Below are positions 41,479-49,963 of a stretch of 64,000 bases of DNA, piece after piece. Source of the DNA: Marisediminicola antarctica (GTDB lineage Bacteria; Actinomycetota; Actinomycetes; Actinomycetales; Microbacteriaceae); the NCBI RefSeq assembly GCF_009930795.1, contig NZ_CP017146.1, positions 744,001-808,000 of the forward strand, written 5' to 3'. Positions within the stretch are counted from its first letter, which is position 1, and each line of letters opens with the position of its first letter. The notes under the pieces were generated by a model. The model was not told the DNA's origin, ran no database searches, and saw only the letters and a program-made list of their open reading frames with translations. Position numbers and translations under genes: made by a program.

Positions 41479-41913
41479 ATGACAGAGAGGCCGTCTCCGA
41501 ATCAGAGCGCCAGCGAGGCTCGCCGCGTCGTCGACCCCATGACGCAGCTGGAAGTACTTGTGCCGCCCGACATCACAGACGAGCGCGCGATCGAACATGC
41601 TCGGAAAGAGCGCAATGGTGAGCTGCACCGCATTCGGTTCTTTGTGGACTGGGGGCACAACTACCCACTGTGGGAGAGCTTCACTGACAAGTACGTGATG
41701 GAGCCAGATGACTACGGCATCTCACTGCAGATAGGTCAACGCCTCAACGAGTGGTCCCGTTTCTGGCAGCAGCATTTCGACCCGTTCGACGGCTGGGATA
41801 CCCAGGAGAACAAGGGCTTCTGGCTGACGACGGGTGACGAGTTGGTACGTCTGCTCGAGATCGAGGTTTACGACATCGCCGTTGTATTGCCGCAGTTTCG
41901 CCAGGGTGAGTGA
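41479..41913 (+). CDS. Hypothetical soluble protein
   Basis: 144 residues with GAGGAG just upstream of ATG 41479. A polar N-terminus is followed by FFVDWGHNYPLWESFTDKYVMEPDDYGISLQIGQRLNEWSRFWQQHF and a short C-terminal helix-strand. Rich in Trp and acidic residues; size and composition resemble small immunity-type proteins, but no family is recognised. Confidence 0.6.
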   Translation: MTERPSPNQSASEARRVVDPMTQLEVLVPPDITDERAIEHARKERNGELHRIRFFVDWGHNYPLWESFTDKYVMEPDDYGISLQIGQRLNEWSRFWQQHFDPFDGWDTQENKGFWLTTGDELVRLLEIEVYDIAVVLPQFRQGE

Positions 41914-41955
41914 GCAGGCGACCGACACGGCGACGATTTAACAACCGTTCACCTA

Positions 41956-41977
41956 GGGTTCGGCCTACGGGCGGCGA
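41956..41977. repeat. Island dispersed repeat, copy 3
   Basis: Contains GGGTTCGGCCTACGGGCGGCG, a variant of the GGTTCGGCTTGCGGGC motif, in the gap downstream of the 41479 gene. Confidence 0.55.
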
Positions 41978-42033
41978 TACGGTACCGCTACTCCTCACCA
42001 ATATTCACAGGTGCGAACGGGAATTGGTCTGCG

Positions 42034-42459
42034 TCAGCCGGCATCGATGAGTGTCGACCAGACGATATCGATCACGCAGAGACCGTCATCCGTTTCTCGA
42101 TAGAAGACATCACCGGGAAACGCATCGCCTGGAGTCGCCCCCTCGGGAAGACGCTCTAGGTTGATGCTCCACTGCGGATCGAGTGGTACTTGTTCACCCC
42201 AGTACTCAGCGACGAACCGTTCCGGCTCGCCTGCGGAGCGGCCTTCCCAATCATTTGCCGTGCCGAGGTCGGCTTCGGCGTCTTCGCAGACGAGGTCGGA
42301 TGTTCCGCCAGAAGCGAGGTCTTTGATGAGGTTCTCCGTAGCTTGGATAACCTGAGCACCGTCGTTCCCCCAAATTAGCGTGTCGACGGAGCACCCGCTC
42401 AAGACCACTGCGGACACAGTTGCGAATCCGGCAAGAGCGAGGACGCGAGGAGGCTTCAT
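42034..42459 (-). CDS. Putative lipoprotein
   Basis: 141 residues. Signal MKPPRVLALAGFATVSAVVLSGC with lipobox VLSGC. The mature part has a second Cys pair (LVCEDAEAD, DGLCVIDIVW) and begins with a helix (NDGAQVIQATENLIKDLASGG). Function unknown; one of several lipoproteins in the island. Confidence 0.72.
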   Translation of the reverse strand: MKPPRVLALAGFATVSAVVLSGCSVDTLIWGNDGAQVIQATENLIKDLASGGTSDLVCEDAEADLGTANDWEGRSAGEPERFVAEYWGEQVPLDPQWSINLERLPEGATPGDAFPGDVFYRETDDGLCVIDIVWSTLIDAG

Positions 42460-42535
42460 GCCTTGAGGCTACAAGATGGCACGTAGCCGCCTCACATGGA
42501 GCGGAGATTCCTAGAGCCCGCGTAATTCCTTATAT

Positions 42536-42568
42536 GTGCCCGCTCCACGTTCGGCTTGCGGGCGGCGG
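42536..42568. repeat. Island dispersed repeat, copy 4 (palindromic form)
   Basis: GTGCCCGCTCCACGTTCGGC followed by TTGCGGGCGGCGG. Arms GCCCGC and GCGGGC can pair around a 14-nt loop. Located in the divergent gap of the 42034 and 42624 genes. Confidence 0.6.
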
Positions 42569-42623
42569 TCCCGAACGATTCGTGCCTGGACTGTTGGCAG
42601 GGGCGTGGTCGTACGCTGGGGTG

Positions 42624-43178
42624 ATGGGGACCCAACGACGGATTGATTTACGAGGGATCCTGCAACTCGCCGGGGCCGCCGTTCTCTTCGCGGTCGTTGC
42701 CGTTTACGTCGTCTCGCTCACCAAGAGTCTGGGTCCACTGGCGATTGTTCTCGTCGGGTTCACAGCCGCGGCTGCTGGCGTCTTCGTTCAATATTGGGAG
42801 TGGAAACGCCTCGGTGGGCGGGCGTCTGTCGTGATGACGGACGAGTGGATTCGCGGAGGCGAAATCCCTTTGAGTGTCCCCCGAGAGGTGTGGGTGCCGC
42901 TTCTCGTGAAAAGGGAGACGCGGGCGGTGAGAAATTGGTGGAGCCTCGTTGCTGGTGCGCTCCAGATTCTGCTCGCTGTCGTTTCCATCATGACCCCCAG
43001 ATCGACCGCTGATCACGCTTTCTGGCTCTGTGTAGTCGTGTTCTGGACTGGAATCATCGCGTGGACGGTGTATTACAACCTGCGGTGGCTACCCGAGATC
43101 CGCCGACTTCTTCGACAAATATCAACCGCGGAAGTGACTCCGGCCGCCGCGAGCCAAATCGCCCCGGGCGCCGCATAG
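42624..43178 (+). CDS. Membrane protein, four predicted helices
   Basis: 184 residues from ATG 42624 (GTG 42621 adjacent); the longer open frame to 42420 is not preferred. Helices: ILQLAGAAVLFAVVAVYVVSL, LGPLAIVLVGFTAAAAGVFVQ, LVAGALQILLAVVSIM and AFWLCVVVFWTGIIAWTVYY. The loop after helix 2 (WEWKRLGGRASVVMTDEW) resembles the start of a bacterial PH-like domain but is too short to assign. Confidence 0.62.
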   Translation: MGTQRRIDLRGILQLAGAAVLFAVVAVYVVSLTKSLGPLAIVLVGFTAAAAGVFVQYWEWKRLGGRASVVMTDEWIRGGEIPLSVPREVWVPLLVKRETRAVRNWWSLVAGALQILLAVVSIMTPRSTADHAFWLCVVVFWTGIIAWTVYYNLRWLPEIRRLLRQISTAEVTPAAASQIAPGAA

Positions 43179-43203
43179 CCATAATTGCTTCAAAGCTCCG
43201 CCG

Positions 43204-43225
43204 AGGGTTCGTCTTGTGGGCCACC
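43204..43225. repeat. Island dispersed repeat, copy 5
   Basis: AGGGTTCGTCTTGTGGGCCACC directly after the membrane protein gene; a degenerate copy of the island motif. Confidence 0.4.
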
Positions 43226-43337
43226 TACGGGGAGGGAGTAACAGTCGACCTTGGCGCCGCAACGCTGCACGCCACTCGGTGATCGGACGATGAGCAGAGC
43301 CCCATTTAGCACCTGCGTAAGCAACTGGCAGACGCGG

Positions 43338-43916
43338 TCACATTCGCCAGCGGTCGGGCGTCGATGGGTAATTCTCAGGGCGGTATTGCCAGCGGCCATC
43401 TTCCACGTACCAATAGCCGATCTCAACGGCGAGGATCCAGCCTTCGATCGACTCGGTGAGCGTGAACCTTGGGAAGCCGTCCAATGGCGATGTCGGATCT
43501 TGGATGAACACCAGGCAGTCCCCGCGTGCTGGGTCTGTCACATCTATCTCCGTCGACGTTTGGCCGCCTTTCAACGTCACCCATCTGGTGGCCGCGGACG
43601 GTTCCCGATCCGCGCCCCAGATATCGTCAGCATCTCCGTCTCGGCGGATCCGCAGAGTAAGGGCTGCCCAATCGATCGCTGACGTCAGTTGCGGAAACAA
43701 ATCCCCGAAGCCGGAGTTGGCTGTTCTGTCTGCGCCGTCGTGCCAACCCCACAGTGCGCGGACATCGGCTGGCAGCGGGAGCTGGTACTTGCGTTCGATC
43801 TCGTCGAGCCCAACCTGGGTCAACCCGGGGCGGAATCCCTGAAGGCTTCCAGCTCCGAGTGACAGCGCTAGCGCTGACCATCGGTCCAACGCATCGACGA
43901 CAGATTCAGCCGACAA
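43338..43916 (-). CDS. SMI1/KNR4-family protein
   Basis: 192 residues. GFRPGLTQVGLDEIERKYQLPLPADVRALWGWHDGAD is the typical SMI1/KNR4 (SUKH) start (E-x-x-L-P-x-x-x-R). SATRWVTLKGGQTSTEIDVTDP..DCLVFIQDPTSPL and SIEGWILAVEIGYWYVEDG complete the fold. Bacterial members often act as immunity proteins against contact-dependent or polymorphic toxins. No toxin gene is adjacent, so it may be an orphan immunity gene. Confidence 0.85.
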   Translation of the reverse strand: MSAESVVDALDRWSALALSLGAGSLQGFRPGLTQVGLDEIERKYQLPLPADVRALWGWHDGADRTANSGFGDLFPQLTSAIDWAALTLRIRRDGDADDIWGADREPSAATRWVTLKGGQTSTEIDVTDPARGDCLVFIQDPTSPLDGFPRFTLTESIEGWILAVEIGYWYVEDGRWQYRPENYPSTPDRWRM

Positions 43917-44162
43917 GCGCGGTCATTTGTCTGTTGATGTTGACCTCTGACATGAAGCTGACAGTATCAGCCGACCTTCCCTGGTGACACAACTCGAGCT
44001 CCGCGGCGAGTCGGTCGCTTCCGCTGTCGAACTGCGCCGCTGATCGTCCCGTTTGCGGGAAGGTGAGGCACCGTGGCTGCTATCACCTGAAATTTGTCAG
44101 GGCGCATTGCTGACACAGGGGGATGTCGCCGCCCCCGTGGGCATCCGCGATACGATCTCGGC

Positions 44163-45197
44163 ATGTGCACCGGCATCTCTTTGACAGCGACAGACAGCTC
44201 CGTGATTGTCGGACGAACCGTTGAATGGGCGCTCAGCGACGCTCACCACGATCGGATCATCGTTGTGCCGCGACACACTCGGTTCACCGCGCTTACCCCG
44301 CAGGGAGCGAACGGTATGCAGTGGACAGGGAAGTACGGGTATACGTCGATCACCGCGTACGGGCAGGATTACGGCCCCGACGGCCTCAACGAAAACGGCC
44401 TCTATGTCGGCATGTACTACTTTCCCGGATTCGCTTCGCATCGCGAATTCGATCCGGCCGAGGTGCACCGCACGCTGTCGGTAGGCGACTTCATGCGGTG
44501 GATGCTCTCGACCGCCTCAACAGTTGACGAGGTGCTTGCTGCCCTCGCACGACCCGACGCACCGATGGTGGTGCGCGTCGACGATCCCCGGTTCGGCGGC
44601 GCCCCACTGCCGTTCCACTGGAAGATCGCCGACCGGACGGGTTCCAGCCGAGTGTTCGAGTTCATCGGCGACGGTGAGCTGCACATTCACAACCCGATAG
44701 CCGGGGTGATCACCAACTCGCCCACCTACGATTGGCACGTTACCAATCTGCGCAACAATCTCGGCCTCAGCCAGGCTCCCGCTGCAGGCGTTACGATCGG
44801 CGGTGTGACGCTGACGCCACTCGGAGGCGGTTCGGGTCTCTTGGGCTTGCCCGGCGACTTTACGCCTCCATCCCGTTTCGTGCGAGCTATCGCTCTTACC
44901 GCTAGTGCGAGGCCCTTGCCCACAGCATTGGATGCCGTGTTCGAAGCATTCCGGCTCCTCGATAGTTTTTCGATCCCGGTCGGCATGACTGCCGATTCAT
45001 CAACACAAGCGACCGACATTGTCAGCGCCACACAGATCACCGTGGTCAGCGATCTGACCAACCGTTCGGTCTACTTCCACACCATGCACGACCGCGCGGT
45101 GCGACGCATCGATCTCTCTCGCGTCGACCTTGATGCCGCCTCGATCGCAGTGTTCGACGACCCGGCACGCATCCAGTCCGTTCGCGATCTCGTCTAA
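44163..45197 (+). CDS. Linear amide C-N hydrolase (choloylglycine hydrolase family)
   Basis: 344 residues from ATG 44163. The Ntn-hydrolase nucleophile is Cys2 (MCTGISLTATDSSVIVGRTVEW). YGQDYGPDGLNENGLYVGMYYFPG, AGVITNSPTYDWHVTNLRNNLGL (conserved Asn in TNSPTYDWHxTNLRN) and PPSRFVRAIAL (SRFxRA) are classic family motifs. Members include bile-salt hydrolases, penicillin V acylases and AHL acylases. No signal peptide is present, so it is probably cytoplasmic. Its presence in a mobile island is unusual. Confidence 0.9.
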   Translation: MCTGISLTATDSSVIVGRTVEWALSDAHHDRIIVVPRHTRFTALTPQGANGMQWTGKYGYTSITAYGQDYGPDGLNENGLYVGMYYFPGFASHREFDPAEVHRTLSVGDFMRWMLSTASTVDEVLAALARPDAPMVVRVDDPRFGGAPLPFHWKIADRTGSSRVFEFIGDGELHIHNPIAGVITNSPTYDWHVTNLRNNLGLSQAPAAGVTIGGVTLTPLGGGSGLLGLPGDFTPPSRFVRAIALTASARPLPTALDAVFEAFRLLDSFSIPVGMTADSSTQATDIVSATQITVVSDLTNRSVYFHTMHDRAVRRIDLSRVDLDAASIAVFDDPARIQSVRDLV

Positions 45198-45610
45198 CCG
45201 GGAACCTGCTCGCGCGCCCGGCAGCAATTCCCATTGAGGTTCCCCTGCGGGCACCTCGACAACGTCGAAATCCAGCCTCGATCACTCTTTCGCGAGCACC
45301 TGAAATGCCGTCCGGTGAGGGTCCCCCTTGCGGGCGCTGTCATTCCCGGCGCAGCTCGGCGAACCGAGGCGCACACAAAAGGGTTCTGCTGAAGCACGCG
45401 ACCTGGTCATCCTCTAGATCAAGAAGGGTCGATCGGTCTGATCTGCCTGCACCGAACGAGCCCAACGGCCCTCAGAGTATGGAGCGAACGGAATTCATCG
45501 ATCCCACTTCGGCTCGGCTTCAATCACTCGCCGACAATTACTGCGGAAGACGGCCATTGCCCCGCCCCGCTGCGTCTGTCACATTAGTGACCATAACGAA
45601 AGGGTGAGCC
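45198..45610. other. Intergenic region carrying two island repeat copies
   Basis: No supported gene; the 100-codon frame here lacks conserved features and overlaps repeats. The region ends with AAAGGGTGAGCC just before the next start. Confidence 0.5.
45236..45337. repeat. Island dispersed repeat, long copy (two half-motifs)
   Basis: About 100 bp beginning GAGGTTCCCCTGCGGGCACC and ending GGTGAGGGTCCCCCTTGCGGGCGC, with CTCTTTCGCGAGC and AAATGCCGTCC between. It aligns along its whole length with 48101-48205, so the full element is about 105 bp. Confidence 0.75.
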
Positions 45611-46069
45611 GTGGATTGGGATGATGACCCAGCGCCGAGGAAGCCAGGTGCGTTGGTCTACGACAATGGGTTGCTGGTTGCACTCGTTCCATTCCTTCTG
45701 GCCGGCTTTGCGATTACGTGGTGGTTCATGACGGGAGCCACCACAACTGGTGACTTCGTCTTCGTGTTTGTGCTGATCATCGTGGGCTTGGTTGTACCAG
45801 CGTCAGTGCTCTGGGCAGCTCTTGAGGATGCCACAAGGGGCTTCACCCGTGGTCACTCAGCTCAACTTATTGTTCTTCTCTGGGCGCCGCCGCTGCTGGT
45901 TGTCGCTGTCGTTGCACTCGGCGTGGTCCTCTCCCTCCTGTCGCTGCCCCAAGCTATGTGGACCGGCGGCCTCGTATTGTTCGCATCATTGCCAACTGCA
46001 GTTTTCGGCGCCGTAAAGGTGCTCCAGACGCGGAAGCTGCCCTACCAAGATCCGCGTGGGGGTGCGTAG
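45611..46069 (+). CDS. Membrane protein, four predicted helices
   Basis: 152 residues from GTG 45611 behind AAAGGGTGA. Acidic start (MDWDDDPAPRKPG), then hydrophobic helices LLVALVPFLLAGFAITWWFM, FVFVFVLIIVGLVVPASVLWAAL, LIVLLWAPPLLVVAVVALGVVLSLL and AMWTGGLVLFASLPTAVFG. No known family. Confidence 0.65.
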   Translation: MDWDDDPAPRKPGALVYDNGLLVALVPFLLAGFAITWWFMTGATTTGDFVFVFVLIIVGLVVPASVLWAALEDATRGFTRGHSAQLIVLLWAPPLLVVAVVALGVVLSLLSLPQAMWTGGLVLFASLPTAVFGAVKVLQTRKLPYQDPRGGA

Positions 46070-46172
46070 GAGTCTCCCGGGTGTCGGGCAAATGGAAAAC
46101 GCGAGTTGACGAGCGATGCAATCTCGACATGGGAGCACCGCTCGACTGGCTCACTGACATTCCCGCTGAGCG

Positions 46173-46430
46173 TTAGGTACGGTCAGCCGATCTGGGCATA
46201 TATGCGCGCACGATGGCACTGACGACGAGGACGACTAGTAGGAGTGCGCTTATCGGGATGACGTACATCGCTCCAAAGCCGACGACCGCGGGCCACACTG
46301 GTTCAGGGCCGTTTAGGCTGCTCCAGTTTTCACCACGAGCCCTGCCGATCGCCGTGTAGGCGACGACCCCCACAAGCGCGGCAATGCTCAAACCGAGTGT
46401 GCTGGCCGCAGCGATGATCCAACGCTTCAT
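46173..46430 (-). CDS. Small membrane protein
   Basis: 85 residues. Two helices: IIAAASTLGLSIAALVGVVAYTAIG and AMYVIPISALLLVVLVVSAIV. The ATG at 46430 follows GGGGAAGAGAA on the minus strand. No family is recognised. Confidence 0.62.
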   Translation of the reverse strand: MKRWIIAAASTLGLSIAALVGVVAYTAIGRARGENWSSLNGPEPVWPAVVGFGAMYVIPISALLLVVLVVSAIVRAYMPRSADRT

Positions 46431-46575
46431 GTTTCTCTTCCCCGAATGGTTTGCTTACTACACTCACATCGATCGATCGGGTTAGCAAGCGGCATTGAGC
46501 ACTGCCGAAGTGCAGTTCTTGATCGCAGCTGAAGTGCATCGCCCGGTCAGGGATGTTTGAATCCTGAAGCGCACG

Positions 46576-46809
46576 CTAGGTGTGCGCCGGAATGAACTGC
46601 CGGTTGCACCGTGCTCCGCTCAGGGTTCCCGAAACGGTCACGATCGAGTCTGCGTAGTTGGCGACACCCATGCCGCGCGACGTGCTGCTCGCGTCGCCGA
46701 ACAGCTGGGCACGCTCCGCCTCTAGCGCCGAAATCGCAGTCGAAGCCACCGAGCTCGTCGCCGCGAACCCGTTGGAACTGATCATCGCGAACGCGTGTAG
46801 TGCCGGCAT
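46576..46809 (-). CDS. Possible small hypothetical protein
   Basis: 77 codons from ATG 46809 (MPALHAFAMISSNGF), ending GTLSGARCNRQFIPAHT. The frame has plausible composition but no ribosome binding site or motif, and the longer frame to 47064 overlaps a better-supported gene on the other strand. It may be a fragment or not a gene. Confidence 0.25.
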   Translation of the reverse strand: MPALHAFAMISSNGFAATSSVASTAISALEAERAQLFGDASSTSRGMGVANYADSIVTVSGTLSGARCNRQFIPAHT

Positions 46810-46918
46810 GGAACCGAAGCCCCTCGGGTAACTCGTGTTTCTAGACACTGGTAGGAGTGGCGAACTGATAGCGTCCGGCTGTAGGTCGGTTTTGGACCAG
46901 CAACCATTTGGGGGAAAA

Positions 46919-47444
46919 TTGAAAATCAAATCCATGGCCGCGTCGAGTGTATTAGCCGTCGCTCTCGTGCTGGGATCCGCCGCACCAAGTTTTGCCGGCT
47001 CCGCAGCTCTGGAATCGGCGGGCACTGGTGGATCAGCTGTGGGCGAGAGTTCAGTGACCCTCACCCAGCTTCAGGAAGCGAGCAAGACCCAAAATGCCTC
47101 CAAGGTCGCGTCCGTGATCGCTACCGCTGGCCCTGCACACCGTGTCTCGGTGCTCATGAACGACGCCGGTCAGGGTATAGCGGCCATCGCAACGCATGCC
47201 TCTGGTATCTCGGCCTTCTCGGTCACACCTGTGGGCCCGTGACACAACGCGACAAGCGCTTGCATCTACCCCTATAGCGGCTACCAGAGCACCGGCGTCG
47301 TTCCATCATCGTCTCCGGCATCAAGACCTTCGCGGGCGGCCACGTTACTACCCAGGCGTCAGGGTGCTGGTCTCGACCGCCGAGGGCTTGCGGGTCGTCA
47401 CCATTGAGGCCCTGTTGCCGTTTGACGCGGCGTGGACCATATAG
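46919..47444 (+). pseudogene. Decayed secreted-protein gene
   Basis: TTG 46919 after GGGGGAA starts a signal peptide (MKIKSMAASSVLAVALVLGSAAPSFA) and a frame that stops at 47240-47242 after SAFSVTPVGP. Directly after that stop, in the same frame, comes HNATSACIYPYSGYQSTGVVP. The frame next door continues SIIVSGIKTFAGGHVTT, and a third continues YYPGVRVLVSTAEGLRVVTIEALLPFDAAWTI to a stop at 47444. These segments read as one original protein of about 175 residues broken by a nonsense change (TGG to TGA would fit) and two frameshifts. A 107-residue shortened product could still be made. Confidence 0.6.
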
Positions 47445-47529
47445 GGCGGCACTCAGCAGTAACGACGAGGAGCGTTTTCGCGGACGTCGCGAGGAATTGG
47501 ATGAGAATAGATTGTGGGGAGCTTGCAGA

Positions 47530-48072
47530 GTGATACTGACCCGCAGGCGCAAGTGGGGTGCTCTCTTGGTGTTGGCCGGGATTGCGCTCTCCCTCACCGG
47601 TTGCCGCACCGAGTACCGCGGTTACGACAGCGGGATCGATGGCACTCTGTGGAGACAGATCGACTCTTTCGAGGACCCATTGAGCCGGAGCCTCTACCAG
47701 CCGCCAGTAAACGAACCGGTTGGCTACCTCGACTCCCTCCAGGGCGAGCGATGGAACAGTTCGGTTGCATCAGCATCCGATCTCGAGCTTCCGGAGGGCG
47801 GTGTGGTCCTCTACGACCTCTCTTCGACGGATTCTGCGGCCGAGGTTTCGGTATTCATCGCTTCGGGTCCTCGACCTGATGTTCCAACCGATGACGGTCA
47901 GCACCACGACGGCCCAAGCCAGGTATTCACGTGCTACCGGATGGAAGCCGCCTTCTCCACAAGAGTGATGCCGTCCGTGGATCGGGTCACGTTTGATGAC
48001 TGCCCGGCGGCCCTCGTCGAGCTGATGCCTGAAGGTGCGGTCTTCGCGAGTGGTGAGGTATTCGACGGCTGA
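47530..48072 (+). CDS. Putative lipoprotein
   Basis: 180 residues from GTG 47530; the longer open frame to 47404 lacks a signal sequence. MILTRRRKWGALLVLAGIALSLTGC ends in lipobox SLTGC. The mature part contains two later cysteines (FTCYRMEAAF, FDDCPAALV) that could form a disulfide. Function unknown. Confidence 0.7.
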   Translation: MILTRRRKWGALLVLAGIALSLTGCRTEYRGYDSGIDGTLWRQIDSFEDPLSRSLYQPPVNEPVGYLDSLQGERWNSSVASASDLELPEGGVVLYDLSSTDSAAEVSVFIASGPRPDVPTDDGQHHDGPSQVFTCYRMEAAFSTRVMPSVDRVTFDDCPAALVELMPEGAVFASGEVFDG

Positions 48073-48100
48073 ACGCGCGAGCGCATCGATGTCATGCCCG

Positions 48101-48205
48101 GAAAGCGTTCCGCTTACGGGCGCCCCTCCCGGGCGAAATCTGGCCGCCAACGCTCTTTCGCAAGCGACCCAAATGCCACCCGGTGATGGACCGGCTTGCG
48201 GGCAC
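48101..48205. repeat. Island dispersed repeat, long copy (two half-motifs)
   Basis: Starts GAAAGCGTTCCGCTTACGGG and ends GGTGATGGACCGGCTTGCGG-GCAC, with CTCTTTCGCAAGCGACCC and AAATGCCACCC between. Full-length relative of 45236-45337. Its beginning also contains the self-complementary GGAAAGCGTTCC. Confidence 0.75.
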
Positions 48206-48393
48206 GGACAGTGCCCAACGCGCCACCGAATCGAGCAACTAAGACAGTGAGGACCAACGGTGCAAAAGGGTACAGCTCATGTCCTCCCAAGTGCTGACTT
48301 GCTCATTACTCACATTTGGCCGAGAGTCTGTCTCAGCGAATTAGGGCAGCCTGCTGAATTTGCTTTTACGCCAAACTTTAGTTGGGTCTCCGA

Positions 48394-48945
48394 ATGTCAC
48401 GCGATAACCGAAGCATCTACCTAGTCGTGCGAAAGTCGAACACGTCGAAACGATCTCGCCGTGCCGACCTCCTAGTCATCTCGACACTGGTGGTGATGAG
48501 TGGTCTCGCTCTCAGCGGTTGTGTGACGAACCCCGTCACGGCGAATCCTTCCTCCCCGGCAGGGTCGGCAGCGCCTTCCGGCCCCGCCGATCCTGCTGGG
48601 TCCAGGGCGGAACCCATTGACCCGCTGGACGATCTCAAAGACCCGGACTCAACCGATTATGTCGAGGGCGAGCTCTCGCCCGTCATCCACGAAAAAGGAA
48701 CCGGACCAAGGGAGTTCGAGATCGAACGACCCGACGAGTCCGTGACCGGACTTAAGTACTTTGTATCCTGCGAACCATCGAGCACCTTCACGGTTACCGA
48801 GAGCACCTTCTACTCAGGGCCGTGTTCCACTCACTTCTCCAATAGTGGCAGCATCCCGCTTTCACCCGGAGATGGTCCTCTGACCGTCTCGATAGACATT
48901 CCTGAGGACATTACCTTCTGGCTGGTAGCTCTACCAGTCCAGTAA
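48394..48945 (+). CDS. Putative lipoprotein
   Basis: 183 residues from ATG 48394 (upstream TTG 48382 or internal GTG starts possible). Lipobox LALSGCVTN follows a 35-residue charged/hydrophobic leader. A Ser/Ala/Pro linker leads to a beta-rich domain (EFEIERPDESVTGLKYFVSCEPSSTFTV) with two Cys. It ends 12 bp before the next secreted-protein gene, with which it is probably co-transcribed. Confidence 0.68.
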   Translation: MSRDNRSIYLVVRKSNTSKRSRRADLLVISTLVVMSGLALSGCVTNPVTANPSSPAGSAAPSGPADPAGSRAEPIDPLDDLKDPDSTDYVEGELSPVIHEKGTGPREFEIERPDESVTGLKYFVSCEPSSTFTVTESTFYSGPCSTHFSNSGSIPLSPGDGPLTVSIDIPEDITFWLVALPVQ

Positions 48946-48957
48946 GAAAAAGGGGAA

Positions 48958-49491
48958 ATGAAGAAAACACTAGCAACTGCGATCATCGCCACTCTGATGG
49001 TCCTTGGGGGAACCACATCGGCAATGGCCGCTGATCCAGGAAATGCAAGCCCACAAGGCTTGTGTTCGGGAAGCAGAATCGTTTTCAAGTCCACCACAAC
49101 TGGCGGACCGTTCGTTCAAGCTTCCCAACCCAACAGTTCCGTTTCCGGGGGCCCCGGCGTGACGCTCGGAATCAGCACCTCCACCAGCTTCACCGTCAGC
49201 GGAAGCATTACCGCTACTACCGGAATCACGGTAAGCAACGTGGTGGCGTCCGTTAAGGCGGACGTTGGAGTCACCATAGGCGCCAGCAAAACCGGCACCA
49301 CTACGAACTCGGGATCATGGACTGTACCGGCAACGTGGAACGTGGGACGTCTCGCGATTGGCACGGCCAAGTACAGCGGAACGACAAAGCGTTACCTCGA
49401 AAACAGTGCCTGCACGCTTGTCCTCCAGAACTCGACGTCCTATAACGCTCCCCAGCAAGAATGGCGCTTCCAGACGTCCAGAGTTTCCTAG
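48958..49491 (+). CDS. Secreted beta-rich protein
   Basis: 177 residues, AAGGGGAA ribosome binding site. Signal peptide MKKTLATAIIATLMVLGGTTSAMA, cleaved at AMA-AD. The mature protein is Ser/Thr/Gly-rich with alternating strands (SFTVSGSITATTGITVSNVVASVKADVGVTIGASKTGT) and two Cys (GLCSGS, SACTLV). The composition suggests an extracellular beta-sandwich or pore-like protein; family not recognised. Paired with the upstream lipoprotein. Confidence 0.72.
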   Translation: MKKTLATAIIATLMVLGGTTSAMAADPGNASPQGLCSGSRIVFKSTTTGGPFVQASQPNSSVSGGPGVTLGISTSTSFTVSGSITATTGITVSNVVASVKADVGVTIGASKTGTTTNSGSWTVPATWNVGRLAIGTAKYSGTTKRYLENSACTLVLQNSTSYNAPQQEWRFQTSRVS

Positions 49492-49554
49492 CCCGATCCC
49501 TACCCAGCGGGATTTTGGTCGTGCATCACACCTGACAGATCGCAGTGACGGAAT

Positions 49555-49580
49555 AGGGGGCGCGCCCAGGCGCGTCCCCT
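49555..49580 (+). terminator. Likely intrinsic terminator after the secreted-protein gene
   Basis: AGGGGGCGCG and CGCGTCCCCT pair (one G-T) around CCCAGG, 64 bp after the stop of the 48958 gene. The T-tract is weak. Confidence 0.5.
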
Positions 49581-49831
49581 ACTTCGTTAACCGCCGCCTT
49601 CTCGCCCCAAGCTTGGTGTCCCGCCACTTTCAGGCACTTACGGTCCTAGCGTGACCGCCTGCGTCGGATATGCGACATGAGCGGCTGCTGTTCGGTCCGG
49701 GCCTGCCAGCTATCGGAACTTTCCAATGAGCGCGATCCGACCAGAATCGATCGTTGTGACTTCTACATGAGTGAGTCCGAATCGTTTCAGTGGTAGTGGG
49801 CGATGAGGGAGTCGCTTGCGCATCGTGTCCA

Positions 49832-49853
49832 CAGGAGGTTCGGCTTGCGGGCG
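49832..49853. repeat. Island dispersed repeat, copy 8
   Basis: AGGAGGTTCGGCTTGCGGGCGG in the gap before the toxin-antitoxin pair; one of the best matches to the core GGTTCGGCTTGCGGGC. Confidence 0.65.
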
Positions 49854-49963
49854 GTATCGGTCCCGCCTAGCTCGAACTCGGAGAATGGAGTGTTTCGTGA
49901 CCTAAGGGCCCCGAATACGCCCCCCATAGGTTGAAAGTCGTTCTCGCTGCTACGGTGATCGGT

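Larger units (their letters stand above)
49492..49963. other. Intergenic region with a terminator and a repeat copy
   Basis: Apart from the hairpin at 49555 and the repeat at 49832 I see no gene here. Confidence 0.5.

Noticed and set aside
45305-45607. 100-codon plus-strand frame
   Set aside because: It runs across an island repeat copy and lacks any conserved feature or start signal.
39826-49853. Island repeats as integron attC sites
   Set aside because: I could not find the paired RYYYAAC/GTTRRRY core sites or an integron integrase; only the cassette-like layout is similar.
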